From positions 16,059,001 to 16,123,000 of the forward strand of contig JAPTOF010000002.1 in assembly GCA_028554755.1 (NCBI GenBank): 64,000 bases of DNA, read 5' to 3'. The notes beneath the pieces are model-generated. The model worked only from the letters and a program-made list of their open reading frames with translations, did no database searches and was not told the DNA's origin. Below are positions 44,556 to 57,179 of this stretch, piece by piece (position 1 is the stretch's first letter; each line of letters begins with the position of its first letter). Both the position numbers and the translations under genes were made by a program. The DNA comes from Cordia subcordata (taxonomy: Eukaryota; Streptophyta; Magnoliopsida; Boraginales; Cordiaceae).

Positions 44556-45750
44556 AAATTTTAGGTCAATGTGTCACCATATACCTAAATTAAAAATATT
44601 TTTAGTTAACTAAAAAATATCATACGTATACGTTAAAACAATAGAAACATAATTTAGAAAATATATATGAGGCTTGGGGGCCAGGCTCCACTGGGTCCCC
44701 TTTGCCTCCACGGCTGTTGATTCCCTTTCTACTTAAGAGGAAGAAAAAGGAAAAAAAAATGTTTAGTCCACGAAAGTTTTTATGTTTTATGAAAGATTTT
44801 TGTAATATTTTACATTAATTGGGTAATTAATATATTTACTAGTATCACTGACATATATTAAATGAATTCACAAAGAAAAGAAGTCCAAAAGATGTTTGAA
44901 CTCACAAAGAAAAGAAGTCCAAAAGATATTTGTCAATCAGACATAAACAAAGGTCCTTCTAAATCTTTGAGGTCAAGACACCACCCAATCTAAGCTATTT
45001 GCACCAACATAGCATGACGCACCCGTTCTTAATCTTTATATTATATGTTCACAATTTTTATACTACATGTTCACAATAGTTAATTATTTACAAATCACAA
45101 GTTATATCTTTATAATTTTAACACTATATGTTAAAAAATTTTAATTATTCATAATTTACTTATCCATTACTCTTACATTATATGTTCAAAAGTTTTATAT
45201 CATATGGTCACAAAGATAAATTACATGTTTACAACTCCTTAAAATATGTTCACAACTTGCTAATAATATGTTCACAATATGTGAACAATTTCGGAGCTCG
45301 TAATCGGAGGTGTTATCGGTGTTAGATCGACGATCGGATTGTTATGTTGTGTTCGTCAATGTGAAAAAAGTGAAGTTGTTAAATTTCACGTTGATCCAAC
45401 GATCGAATTATGAGATATATTGGGTAGTGCACCATACATTTTTAGATGTACCATACTTTGGGTGTATGATATAATTTACAAAATCTTTGTGATATACTTG
45501 GTTGAATAGTTTGATTAAAACATTATTTATGGTCTACAAACATGTCATGACATCCAAAACTTTGCCTCTTGAATGTTCATGGATAGCATTCTATTATAGG
45601 TTTTTAGTAGCTGGCCTTATAGTCTATGATGTTTCAAACTTAGTTTATTTTTGACTATGTCACCAAGAACATGTTGTCTTCAACAACAACACCAAAAACT
45701 ATGATATTTTGAACTTGGCAACGACGTTAAGAACTTAATGGTCACCTGCT
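44556..45750. other. No gene; AT-rich DNA with short repeats
   Basis: A 34-bp tandem pair (CACAAAGAAAAGAAGTCC at 44869 and 44903) is present. Between about 45040 and 45290 the word ATGTTCACAA and close variants occur eight or nine times. No coding frame is supported. Confidence 0.4.
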
Positions 45751-45759
45751 TAGTAGAAA

Positions 45760-47900
45760 ATTAAGGTGAAGTGTAACCAAGTTTAAACCCGCAAGTACAC
45801 AAATCAAGTACAGTGTAATGTGTGCTTGAGTGCATGATCATCTCACAGAGAGTTTCCTAAGGCAATCCTAATGTGCTCGCTCATATATCGATAATGGGCT
45901 TACATGAGTATGTGAGACCTAATTGGAGTGGAATTCGAGAAAACGAAAGCTAAACCAAGGTTACGCCTAATCTAAACCTAATCAGGGGCATGCAAATAGG
46001 GGTTCTATGCTGGGGAATGACTTAGGGTTGGATCGGATTCTAGAATCGACTCGTAAGTGGGACAACATTAGGGAATTCGATGTGTGTTTGCATGAGCTCT
46101 TTTGCCTTGACCTCGTGCCTAGCCGTATTATCCAAGTTGATAGTACATCTCTATTTCTAATTTGGCCTAATTAAGGGTAGTTATATCCAGTTAACCTAGG
46201 GTTTAAAGCTAATACACTTAGTCTTCAACCGGAACTCTAACTAATTACTAATCAAGGTCCAATTAGGTGCAACCCAGTTTGTTTTAAGGCTAGCATTTGA
46301 CTACTAAGGCTTAAAAATTAACTTTGTTCCAAGCTAATCTAAAGACCGTTAGTCTTAGTCATGACGAAACACACTTACATGATGTAACTAAAGCCTTTAA
46401 TCATACATATGTAAAATTAAAGCCATAAGCATTTACGAGAAAATCATGTAATTACACACCAAAATCTGCAAATATAACGCACAAAACATGACATCCAATT
46501 CCTAAAAATCAAAACCAAATCATAAGTTTAATAATCTAGTTCAACATGTTTAAAATCAAGTCAAAACTAAAATTTAAAATTAAAAAAATCAATAATATGT
46601 TTTAGAGTTCAAATTTCAAGACTAAATTGTTTCCCAATTTTTCTTGTAGCTCAACCCTTTTTCTCTAAGTTTTTGCTCCAAAATTACTTCCAAGATGTCC
46701 AAAAACTGTGCAAAAACAACAGCCCAAAAATTAACTAAACCAATGCTAAAAAGAAAGAAATAAAAGAAAACAAAAAGGATATATATATATACACACACAT
46801 ATAGATGTATGTATATATTCCTTCCTGGCCGGGAGAGCTGTCAAGCGCGATTATTGTTTAAAAAGAAAAAAAATGCTGAAGCTCGCTGGTGTACTCTTTA
46901 ATACAGTGTGTGTGTGTGTGTGCGCGCGTTGTGTTTTATATGAACTAAAGTGCACGTGTGCTCCACGTGAATGTGTGGTGTGTGGTGTGTGGTGTGTGGT
47001 GTGTTGTGTGTTTTGTGTTGTTTATGTGGTCCAGGGCAGGTATGGGTGTTGGTCAAACATGGGGTCAAAATTGAGTCAAATGGCCGAAATCGGGGTTTGG
47101 TGTTTGCGTTATTGTATAGGGTTGTTGGGTTAATCCCTTTTCTTTTTGGATCCAATTAGTGGGTAATGGATTACTAAAGCTAAGTGGGCCATGTGAGGGG
47201 TTAAAATGGGTCTAGTGGTCTGCTGGTGAATAACAAAAAGGGTTATTTGGGTTTTGGTTCATGGGCTGAATGGCCTGTACTTGGGGAGCTAATTGGGTTT
47301 TGGTGTGGGCCATTAAATTGGGCTATGTGGTATTCATTTACTGTGCTTGGGCTATTTTTCAGTTTTCTTTCTTTACCTAAAACTAAACACAAAGTAATAT
47401 TATTCTCAATTAAATATAATAAAGTAAACAAAATTTTACTTTAACAAAATAAATAAAATATGTATTAAGACAAAGAAAATAAAAAACCAAAAGAACAACA
47501 ATAAAAACAACAGTAACAATAAATATGTAAGATAATAAAAGAAAATAAGATAAAATAAAATAAAAATATATACTAATATACTATTAAACTAGTACTAAAT
47601 TATAAAAATGTTATATTAATATTATAAAATAATAATAATAAATAACAAGAGAACAAGGTAAACAAAAATAAAACTAAGTTAAACTAAAAAATACTAAAAA
47701 CTCATAAAAATATCTAAAACACAAAAGATGCAAAGAAAACAAGAAAACTCGCCAAATGATGAAAGAAAACACACACTAAACACTCAAGTTGACTCACAAA
47801 AGCCCAATGTAACACCTGAAACAACGCACATCAGTCTAATTCTATGTGCAGAAATGAAAATTAGCTAAACTTCACGTTGTAACATCGAAATAATGCTAGC
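45760..47900 (-). other. No gene; possible antisense LTR-retroelement debris with GT-rich tract
   Basis: The left part (CCCGCAAGTACACAAATC... at about 45790) resembles the reverse complement of LTR ends that carry a GTGTACTTGCGGG motif. The right part (47400-47800) is A-rich. No paired LTR or protein was found, so the assignment is weak. The two largest open frames lie across the GT-rich tract and are not credible genes. Confidence 0.25.
46906..47025. repeat. GT-rich micro/minisatellite
   Basis: (GT)n at 46906-46925 is followed by at least four GTGTGTG-GT units (TGTGGTGTG...) to about 47025. An (AT)n(AC)n tract lies just before, at 46782-46799. Confidence 0.85.
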
Positions 47901-48177
47901 GTGTAGGATGCCTTGTAAACATTTACTTTTTTGTCATCAAATTTCTGAAACTAATTCATATTTTTGTCTACATCGATGATATTACCTGCCAATATTATAA
48001 TTGTTCCTTTATGCCTTAAATTTAGTATTTAATGACTCATACTGGCATATTGGAAGGACATTTACTAGCTGTAATTAATACTTTATTATTAACTTGGTGC
48101 CTTCATTATGGGTAATAATCGAAAAGAAAAGGTAGACACATGGATGGATTGAGTGGGCCACTAGGATCTTTGTATTA

Positions 48178-48877
48178 GGGCCTATCGGGCAACATTAGCT
48201 GCTAGATTAACTGATAGCTATTTTGGTAGCTAATAACTTTTGTATATTAGCTGTTATTAGATAGACGTTTGGCTACTGATTGAATAAAATGTGTTCGATA
48301 ATATTAGCCGTTGGATTAGTTAATAAATACAAAATGACATAAAAAGATATTAGTATTATGTTATTATTGTTATGATAAATATAATTATTGTTATGATGAT
48401 TGAAAGAACATAATTTATTTTGTAATTAGATATATGTTTCTTATGTAATATTTTATCATTAGAACATAATTTATTTTTTGATAAATTAGTTTATTAATAT
48501 TATAGAAATTATCTTTATTATAGAAATATTTTTTTAATTGATAAAAAATTATTTTATTAAAGAAAATTAATAAATAGACGAATAAGACTTATATTTTTTG
48601 TTAACATATTGTTATATGGATAGGAATTTAATTGATTTTTGTATTAGTTTAGAATTATATTTGTGAAAAGAACGTAAAGTTACATAGAGATATCGCATAG
48701 TGGCTAGAATTCTAAAAAATATTGAAGAGAGGGTATGATTGCCAAAAAGGAAAATGAAATGCTAAATCCTACCTGAAACATTAATAACTATCTCAATACT
48801 ATTTTACCGAAAAATAAAAATTGGAGCAAGTAATCAAAATACTAAACATTACTAAAACACTATTGTCAAATAGGACT
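48178..48877. mobile_element. PIF/Harbinger-like TIR element, ~700 bp
   Basis: It starts GGGCCTATCGGGCAA and ends TTGTCAAATAGGACT, imperfect inverted repeats. TTA flanks both ends (48175-48177 and 48878-48880). The first ~290 bp match the reverse complement of 1-293. The interior is AT-rich and non-coding. Confidence 0.6.
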
Positions 48878-49132
48878 TTAGTATTAGTTTGTAGATTCCT
48901 TCTTGTCTCGTTTTAACTAATTCTTTCACAGCCTTAAGATATGAGTTTCAGAATTATTTATTCGGCACTATTTATCAAAAATTTTCTCAAGTACACCTTT
49001 GGCATGTCGATCTCTTTGTCTACATTATCTATCTAGCTGTGTCTATTTTTTCTTTTTTCTTTTTCTTTTTAGTTAGTTAGATTCGACTTGCGTCTAGTAT
49101 AATGTGCATTCTGAGAGAAAATTTGTTCATAA

Positions 49133-49967
49133 CACTACAAGAAAACTAGATTTTAGTGACTGGAAATTAACTACCACTTGATTTCGGTCGCTAATTTATA
49201 GATTTAATGACCAATTTAGCGACCAAAAAAATTTTGGTCGCTAAATATAATTTTTTACCCTTTTTGGCGACTAATATTTAATCGGTCGGTAAATTTAGCG
49301 ACCAATTAACTTTCGATTGGTAAATTTAGTAACCGATTAAATATCGATTGATAAATTTAGCGACCGCTTTGATTCGATCGCTAAATTAGCGACCGCATCA
49401 CTTGCGATCGCTAAGATTTAAGGATTGATTCTTTTTCCGTTACAAATTTACTGACCGAATATAAACAGTCGGTAAATTTAGCGATCAAAATTGAATCAGT
49501 CGCTAATTCAACGACTGAAAAGTAGATGGTCGCTAATTTATCGACCGAATTTTAATCGGTTGCCAAATTTAGCAATATATTTGAAAATCGGTTGCTAATT
49601 TGAAATTAAAAAAAAAAAGGTGAAGGGAAACCTAGTTTAAGAAAATGCAAATATTTTAGATCCTATTCTTGTTTGGTCTATATAATTTTTATTTTTTAAT
49701 CTTTAATTTTTTTTGTTTTTAATTTTTACCTTTAATATCTAATTTTTATTTCCATTTTATTTACTACAAATTGCTATCTGATCATTTCCCTTAATTCTTT
49801 AGAACAACGTTTTCTATCAGCTCATAAAAAGTGTTTTTAACAGCGGACATTAAAATTACCGACCAAAAAGGCGGTCGCTAAAATTACCGACCGCTGTTCA
49901 GTCGGTAAATTTACCAAATTTACTGACCAAACAGGCGGTCGGTAACTTTAAAAGAAACAAAATAGTG
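49133..49967. mobile_element. Non-autonomous CACTA (En/Spm-like) element
   Basis: The left end CACTACAAGAAAAC is the canonical plant CACTA terminus. More than twenty subterminal motifs of the type TAGCGACC / GGTCGCTAA / CGGTCGGTAAA occur in both orientations between 49180 and 49600, and six more lie between 49855 and 49945, the usual transposase-binding array at both ends. The right end can be placed at TAGTG (49963-49967), but only these five bases match the left TIR and no 3-bp duplication is seen. No TnpA or TnpD frame is present. It abuts the truncated 5' LTR of element D. Confidence 0.68.
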
Positions 49968-49968
49968 C

Positions 49969-50822
49969 CAAGGGTTAATCAAGATTTCGGTTCTTCAATT
50001 CTGTGAGATCTAATTGTTTTATTCCTTTCATGCTATTTTGATATTTGTGTATTTACTGTTTTAAGAGTTAATATTGTTCTGTGATTGTCTAATTTTGTGC
50101 ACGGTTATTCAATTGTATGACAATAAGTAGCCAATTAGATTAATTTATTAATCTCAGAATAGTGGTAAACAGGTTTCCTGTGTAATTACGCAATCTAAAT
50201 AAGCAATTACCGTGAGAGTGTTGACTTTTAAAATCAGGTCTCTATAGATTTTATTGCTGCCGTTAGATAGACTCTTCAGGCATCTCTGAGGGTTAGAACG
50301 TCTAATAGGCAAGGCGATAACAGGGAGAAATCGTAGGGGATTTAAACCATTGTCAACACTGTAAGGAGAGATGAGGTTGTTAGGTCGAGCCAATAACCAT
50401 AACTGATTTATCAAAGTAGTTGGAAGTATCTTTGCATCTAGGATCGGATTTGTTGACCGGAGTTGCGATTATACCTTAGGCTAGATTTAGTTCTCATTGA
50501 TTTCTTGATTTTCCAGTTTTACGTAAACTTAGGATTGCATGCTTTAGTCGTTTTCATTTGTATTTATTTATTTTTTAATTTCTGCCTAGCTGCGTGCCCA
50601 CCCTCATTGGACCAGTGTGTTGGACAGTTTTGTTTATTTTACTTTATCACATTAAAAGCCCCCCTTCTTTGATTGTAACTTATTTTATTAATCTACTTTG
50701 CGTAATTAGCATAACATAATCACCCAATCCCCGTGGATTTGACACTTTTCTCACCACATACTCAATTTAAATTCGCGAGGTAAGAATTGGTATTTCATTT
50801 TTGGTGGTTTCGGCACCCATCA
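49969..50822 (+). repeat. Element D 5' LTR, truncated
   Basis: CAAGGGTTAATCAAGATTTC... to CGGCACCCATCA aligns with 55650-56497 of the 3' LTR. The first ~535 bp of the LTR, including its TATA region, are missing, and the break coincides with the CACTA end. Confidence 0.85.
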
Positions 50823-50827
50823 TATTT

Positions 50828-50845
50828 TGGTGTCATTGTCGAGGA
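50828..50845 (+). other. Element D primer-binding site (decayed tRNA-Asp type)
   Basis: TGGTGTCATTGTCGAGGA starts five bases after the LTR end. It matches the Athila tRNA-Asp site TGGCGCCGTTGCCGGGGA at 13 of 18 positions, and all five differences are C-to-T or G-to-A. Confidence 0.75.
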
Positions 50846-50953
50846 ATGGTGCTGAAATATTTGCTTTTTTATGACTAGGTCAGATTATACAAGTGAGTTG
50901 CATTTTAATCCAGAGATTGGAAAGATCGTAAAGAGCTAGAAAAAGAAGCAAAG

Positions 50954-52475
50954 TTGCAGAAACAACTTGAGAAACCAGTCGAAACCTCACAAGCTTTGTC
51001 CGAATCATCTAGTGAGTTCAAAAAAGAAAAAGAGATGGCTGAAAACAATAGAACTTTGCATGAATTAGCTGTTGTCCCTTTGAATCAATTGCCCTTTGCA
51101 TCACTTATCCGGAGCTTAATGTCAGTTTTGAGTTAAAATCAAGATTAATTCGTCTTTTGCCCACTTTCTATGGGTTGGAGAATGAAGATCCTCATAAACA
51201 TCTCAAGGAGTTCCATATAGTTTGTTCAATTATGACACCCAATGGTGTAATGGAGGACCAAAATAAATTAAGAGCATTTCCTTTTCCTTGGCGGATGCTG
51301 CGAAAGAGTGGTTACTCTATCTTCTATCTGATTCTATCACTACTTGGGGAGATATGGCTAGAGCTTTCAGTGACAAATTCTTTCCAACTTCTAGAGCCGT
51401 GGTAATTAGGAGGAAAATTTACGCCATCAAGCAAAGGGATTCAAAGTTGCTTTACGACTATTTGGACAGATTTAAGAGACTTTGTGCAAGTTGCCCTCAA
51501 CATGAGATTTCTGAACAATCTCTTATATAATATTTTTATGAAGGATTGCTTCCAATTGAGAGAAGAATGATGGATGCCATTAGAGGGGGAGCAATTGTCG
51601 ACAAAACACCTTGAGAGGCTAGAGATTTGATTTCTGTTATGGCTGCAAATTCACAACAATTTGGAAATAGATATGAGCCTTCAAGAAGAGTTAATGAGAT
51701 AAGTGTTTTTCCTCTTGATTCAAAGTTAACTCAACTAACTTCTCTTGTTCAAAGTTTGGTTGTAGGTGGTAGTGTTCCAATTCAAAAAGTTTGTAAAATT
51801 TGTGCCATGGTGGGACACCTAACTGATATGTGTCCTACACTCCAAGAAGAGGATCTACAACATGTTAATGCCATTGGAGGGTTTCTTGGTCTGCCACTAC
51901 AAAAGTATGATCCTTTTTCGAATACATACAACTTAGGTTAGAGGGATCACTCAAACATAAGGTACGGACCAAAGCCACAAAATTTTAATTCACCAAATTC
52001 GAATACTTCTAGCCCCACCATTGCAGCCTACACCTTCAAGTTCAGGTACTTTTTTGAGGATATTGTGAAATCTCTTGCTCTCAACACTCAACAATTTTAA
52101 TAGGAAACAAGGGCAAGCATAAAGAATTTGGAGACACAAATGAGCCAATTAGCAACATCCATGGGTAGGTTTGAGTCCCGTGGTAAATTACTTTCTCAAA
52201 CGGTTTCCAATCCAAAAGAGAATGCATGTGCAATCACCTTACAAAGCGAAAAAGAGCTGCTGGACAGCCACTGTCAGACTAGGCGTAGGCATGTAAAGTT
52301 GATAGCACTTGAAATAGAGAAAAAAATTAAAAAAAAGGGTGCGAAACACGATGAAAAAGTGGCGGACAGTGATGAAACAAAGCCTAAAAATGGTAAGGAG
52401 CTGTGGTTAAGCCTTCTTTCTCCAAAAGATTCGCAAAGTCCAAAAAGGAGATTTTCAAGCTTTTCCGCAAGGTAG
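50954..52475 (+). pseudogene. Element D Athila-type gag
   Basis: The core PTFYGLENEDPHKHLKEFHI (from 51160) is followed, after a frameshift near 51288, by AAKEWLLYLLSDSITTWGDM and FSDKFFPTSRAVVIRRKIYA. FKRLCASCPQHEISEQSLI then a stop come next, and YFYEGLLPIERRMMDAIRGG after that. A CCHC zinc knuckle VCKICAMVGHLTDMCP (C-x2-C-x4-H-x4-C, about 51788-51836) and a lysine-rich tail (to 52475) end it. The order and motifs are those of Athila gag, which forms the particle and binds RNA. Three or more in-frame stops and one frameshift make it non-functional. Confidence 0.82.
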
Positions 52476-52479
52476 AGGT

Positions 52480-55098
52480 AAATATTCCCGTACTTGATGC
52501 TATTAGGTAAGCACCTTGAATTGCAAAGTTTCTAAAAGAATTATGCACTAACAAAAAACATCTTCTAGGACATCTTCTAGGAGCACCATCTAGGACACCT
52601 ACATGCACTTAAACATCTGCTAAAATCTAATTTTTCATGAAGTATTACCCTTTGTTTTTCATATTTGGTGCAATAAACAAGGTATTTCAAAATCTTTTCA
52701 TGTTTTTTTATTTCTTGAAAATTTTTACATGTTGAGATTTTGGAAATTTTGCGCTTCAAGAATATTGTTGATGGGTTTTGTAACAATTATGATTACTATG
52801 AATTTTGTTGGAAGTTTTATGCAATAATTAGACATGCTTATCATGAAAACACATTTTTAACACCCTGGGCAGATTTATTTTCAAATATTTTGGTGTTATT
52901 TTGGCCTATAAATCATTGGAGTTAAATGAAAAAAATCTTTGATACATACTTGCATAGCTTCCGAACAATTTTTTAAATGAGAATTAATTTGATTGCATGA
53001 TTAGATTTATTCTGAGAAGGGGAGGAAGATGTGTTTCTTTGTTTATGCAGATCAAAACTCAAAAAATTGATCAATCTCGTTGAGTACCATGGCCCCACTC
53101 GAATGAATGATAGCCGATTCCACCACCTCCCGTACCTCTCTTAAGGGAAGTCCTCTTGTTTTTTCTTTTTCTTACCTTTGTTTTATGTTTCTTTTATTTT
53201 GATGTTTTCTTTCTTTACACATTGAGGACAATGTGAATGATAAGTCTGGGGGTGAATGCTTTGTTTTAGTCCTTTATTTTGGATCTTTTTGATGCTTAGA
53301 TATGTTTTTAATATGGTCTATTGAGTCTTGTGAATATATATGTTTTAGTTAGTATTTCTTGAGTTTTCATGGGAAAAAAAAGAAAAAAAAAAGAGAAAAA
53401 CAAGAAAATTGGTTGTGTCTTGTAAAAATGTTTTTTTAGAGTCCTTTAATGTCTTTGGTTTCAAGTTTCTTTGAGTTTCTAAGAGTCGAACTAGGAAGTT
53501 TTAAAAGCTCTTCTTTATCAAATCATTTTTTTCTTTTTAACTCAACTTTCTCCTTTGTAAATTTGGCATATCTCTTGAAAAAAGTCTAATCTCCATGCTC
53601 GGAAAACTTGTTTTGGTTGCAACGGTAAGTTGGTAATGCGGTAAATCCATCCCCATTGTATTTAGTTCCTTGATGGTTATTTTGAACACGTCGTGCTTGA
53701 ACCTCACTTAATCTTAACTTGAGCTTAAAAACATGCATACGCTTAAATTGAAAGTCAATGCTTAGTTTGAGTTTGATGGGTACTTGCCCTGATTTATTTG
53801 TGTGGTAAAATTGTGAAAAAGTGCGTACCTAGGAGGTTGAGGTCACTCTTGCAAAAGTGCTGAAAATTCATATTGTGAAAAAAAAGAAGCAAAAAAAAAA
53901 GTAAATTAGATAGGCGCTTTCTTACTCTGCTAGTCTTTAAAAGAAAAATAAAAGAAGAAAAAAAATGGGACCTTCAATAGAGTTGAAAGCCACCTAGAAT
54001 TGTGACCAATTGAGTATCTGGGGGCATTCATCACAAATGTTTGTCATCGCGTAAAAAGGTTGAGTGACATTCTAGGCAAACCATAAAAGTTATGTATGCA
54101 AAAGTGAATAAAAGCAGTTGAAGTGATCCAGTCTTTTGGCAGTTGGGCCTAGGTACAAACTTATTTTTCTTTTAGGAAAATTGCACATCGAAGAAGTGCT
54201 TTTGATTTCTCTTCTTTGCATTGGCATATTCATACTTGGCTATAATCTTTTATGTGTGCTTTAACCGGCACGAGGTTCATTTACATTGTGTTTGGGTGTT
54301 ATTAAGGTGGCTTATATATGTGGTGGTACTTGTTTTGTCTTGCTAGAAACGGGCTTACCTTTGTTTTCCTTCTCAAGTTTTTTTGAGTTATGGTGAAAAG
54401 ACTTTTGAAGATTTGTGTGTCTATGTTTGCTTTGAGAGGAGGTTGGATTATTTTGAAGCTCGGTGAAATTCCTTTTTTTGGTGAATGCTAATTGTGGCCA
54501 TGTTTTCTTCCTAAAAAATGTTTGTTTTTTGGGGTAATTCTTTTGCTAAAAAGTTGGGTTTTTAGAAACTTTTGATTGCGTCAAGTTTTCTTGTTTGGAG
54601 TGCTGCAAAAAATTTTAAAGTTGAAGGCATTCTTGTGTTGAAAAGTTGAAGTTATGATAGTAAAAGAATGTGGTTTGGTTTGTGTATTTGGGAAGTATTT
54701 TGAATTGTTTGTTGGTGCTGCGTGTTTGAGCTAATTATAGTGAATGATTTGTATTGAGAACTTGGCTTATCCATGTGTTGAATGATGAAAAGAGTTGAAG
54801 TTGGATTGATTGTTGAAAGCTCAAGTTGTTGAGCTGATTGTGAAGTTAATTTGGTATTGAATGTTCTTAACATATATTTGCAATTTGTGTGCCATGGAAA
54901 AAAGCTACTGCAAGTGTTTTAAAAAAAAAAAAGTAAACTTTAATTTGGTGCTATAAAGACAATTGCAATTGCTTTATGCTTACCCATGTTCTCAGGTTTT
55001 GAAAAACTAGCATTTAACTTGGCAAACAACCCTTGTCATCAATCCTGCATATAGATTCTCTGTTCTTAATTGGTTTCATGCTTGACGGCAAGCATGGT
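52480..55098 (+). other. Element D spacer without pol
   Basis: No protease, RT or integrase motif is present. CACATTGAGGACAATGTGAAT then AAGTCTGGGGGTGA (about 53217-53255) is the kind of sequence found between the last ORF and the 3' LTR in Athila-type elements. The rest is T-rich, non-coding and without gene features. Confidence 0.65.
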
Positions 55099-55115
55099 TT
55101 AAGTGTGGGAGAATT
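55099..55115 (+). other. Element D polypurine tract region
   Basis: TTAAGTGTGGGAGAATT lies immediately before the LTR start TGATAAG, as in Athila elements. Confidence 0.7.
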
Positions 55116-56497
55116 TGATAAGTTCTAAATAAGCCTTTAATTTATAGTTAATTATGCGTAATTCTCGAACTAAATGCTCCTTAGTTGGTTTTTCTGATAC
55201 ATTTTAACATGTTTATGTTTGGAAAAAGGAGTTGGATGCATTATAGATGGATTCAAATGCTTTTTGGACGTGTTTGTAGTTGATAAAATTAATTTTCCCA
55301 CCTTGAAAAATACTATGCAATTTCTATACGGGATTGACCAAGCTTTGACCCGAACTTGAAGATATTTTTGTAGCAGTTAGGGAAAAGAATTGCATTGAAG
55401 AATTTTCATATTTTGAAAGGAAGGAAATTAATTTTAGAAGACTTCATTAAGGATTTTTACCTTTTTTATTTTCCTTAACTTTAAAGAGTTTCCTTATTTG
55501 AGAAGGACTCTAGTTAGGAACTTCTCCTATATATTTTTCTACATAAGATTCATAGGGGATTCAGACTTTATTCTTAATTTTTTAGCAAGATATTTTCATC
55601 TTCTTAGGCACCATTTTCGTGATGATGGAGTTCTAAATTTCTTTTTAGTCAAGGGTTAACCAAGATTTCGGTTCTTCGATTCCGTGATATCTAATTGTGT
55701 TATTCCTTTCATGCTATTTTGATATTTGCATATTTACTGTTTTAAGAATTAATATTGTTCTGCGATTGTCTAATTTTGTGGTTATTCAATTGCATGACAA
55801 TAGGTAGGCAATTAGATTAATTTAATTAATCTAATAATAGTGGTAACTAAGTTTCTTTTGTAATTATGTAATCTAAATGAGCGATTACCACGAGACTGTT
55901 GACTTTTAAAATTAGGTCTCTTTAGTTTTTATTGTTGCCGTTAGATAGACTCTGCGGCCATTTTTGGGGTTAGAATGTTTAATAGGTAAGGCAATAGTGG
56001 GGAGAAATCGTAGGAGATTTAAACCGTTATTAACACTATAAGGAGAAATGAGGTTATTAGGCTAAGCCAATAACGATAACTGATTTATCAAAGTAGTTGG
56101 AAGTATCTTTGCATGTAGGATCGAATTTGTTGACCGAAATTGCGATTATATCTTAGGCTAGATTTAATTCTCATTGATTTCTTATTTTTCCAGTTTTACG
56201 TAAGCTGAGGATTGCGTGCTTTAGTCATTTTTATTTTTATTTATGTTTTTTTTAATTTCTGCCCAACTGTGTGCCCCTCACTCAATGGACCAGTGTGCCG
56301 GGCAGTTTTGTTTATTTTACTTTTTTCCATTAAAAACCCCTTCTTTGATCGTAACTTATTTGATTAATCTACTTGGCGTAATTAGCATAACATAATCTCC
56401 CAATCCCAGTGGATCGACCCTTTTCTCGCCACGTACTCAATTTAAATTTAAGAGGTAAGAATTGATATTTTATTTTTGGTAGTTTCGATGCCCATCA
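55116..56497 (+). repeat. Element D 3' LTR, full length
   Basis: The LTR is 1,382 bp, from TGATAAGTTC to GATGCCCATCA. It has a TATA-like CCTATATATTTTTC at about 55527. The right 848 bp pair with the 5' LTR. Confidence 0.85.
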
Positions 56498-57179
56498 ATA
56501 ATAATCTCATAATCTAATTTTGCATATTCAAGGCTGATCATGTATTATAATTTTGTGTTAACCTTATACGGGGCAAATACAAACTTAATCTTTAACAATC
56601 TCAAAATCGAAAAAGTAAAGTACTATAATGCATCTAATCAAAATTGATATGAGTAAACTGATCTATTGCATCAGATCAAAAAGGTTGAATTTGTTGAACC
56701 TATGATAAAGTTGGCAGCTCAAATTAAAAGAACTTGTGAATGGTAAAAGATAAACACTTTTGAAAGCAACTCAGGTGGCCAATCATGTGGAATTGCATAT
56801 AAAATTAAATAATAATTTAAGCAAATATAACCTTAAAAAAAAAAAGAAATACAACTTGTAGAATAAGTATAAAATTTGGCATGAAAAATGTCCTAGTAGA
56901 AGTATAAAGAAATTTAGACTACAAATTTTGGATGGCATTTACCTAATATTCCATTCTACAAAATAATAGAATAGCCAAAATACCAATTAAAAGAAAACAT
57001 TAAATACAACTAAATGAAAATAGATTTTTGGCATCAAAGTAGAACCAACACTGTATACTTAATATAGAAGTAAGGCAACCCAACAAAAATTATGTGTTCA
57101 ACTATATGCCCAGATATAGGATGAATTAAATTGGATAAAATAATGTATACGATTTGAATGAAACCACGAGAGGTGATGC
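56498..57179. other. No gene; AT-rich flank of element D
   Basis: No frame, LTR or TIR structure is supported in this stretch. Confidence 0.3.

Larger units (their letters stand above)
49969..56497 (+). mobile_element. Element D: gag-only Athila-type retrotransposon, 5' LTR truncated
   Basis: A truncated 5' LTR (49969-50822), a tRNA-Asp-type primer-binding site, an Athila gag with CCHC knuckle, about 2.6 kb of non-coding spacer, a polypurine tract and a full 3' LTR (55116-56497) follow in order. Protease, RT, RNase H and integrase are absent, so it is a non-autonomous (LARD/TR-GAG-like) derivative that would have depended on an Athila partner. The LTR overlap differs by about 7% over its first ~170 bp by eye. 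It is unrelated in LTR sequence to B and C. Confidence 0.85.

Noticed and set aside
46873..47159. Open frames of 60-86 codons around 46.9-47.1 kb on both strands
   Set aside because: They run through the GT-rich minisatellite and encode Cys/Val or His/Thr repeats; low-complexity artefacts.
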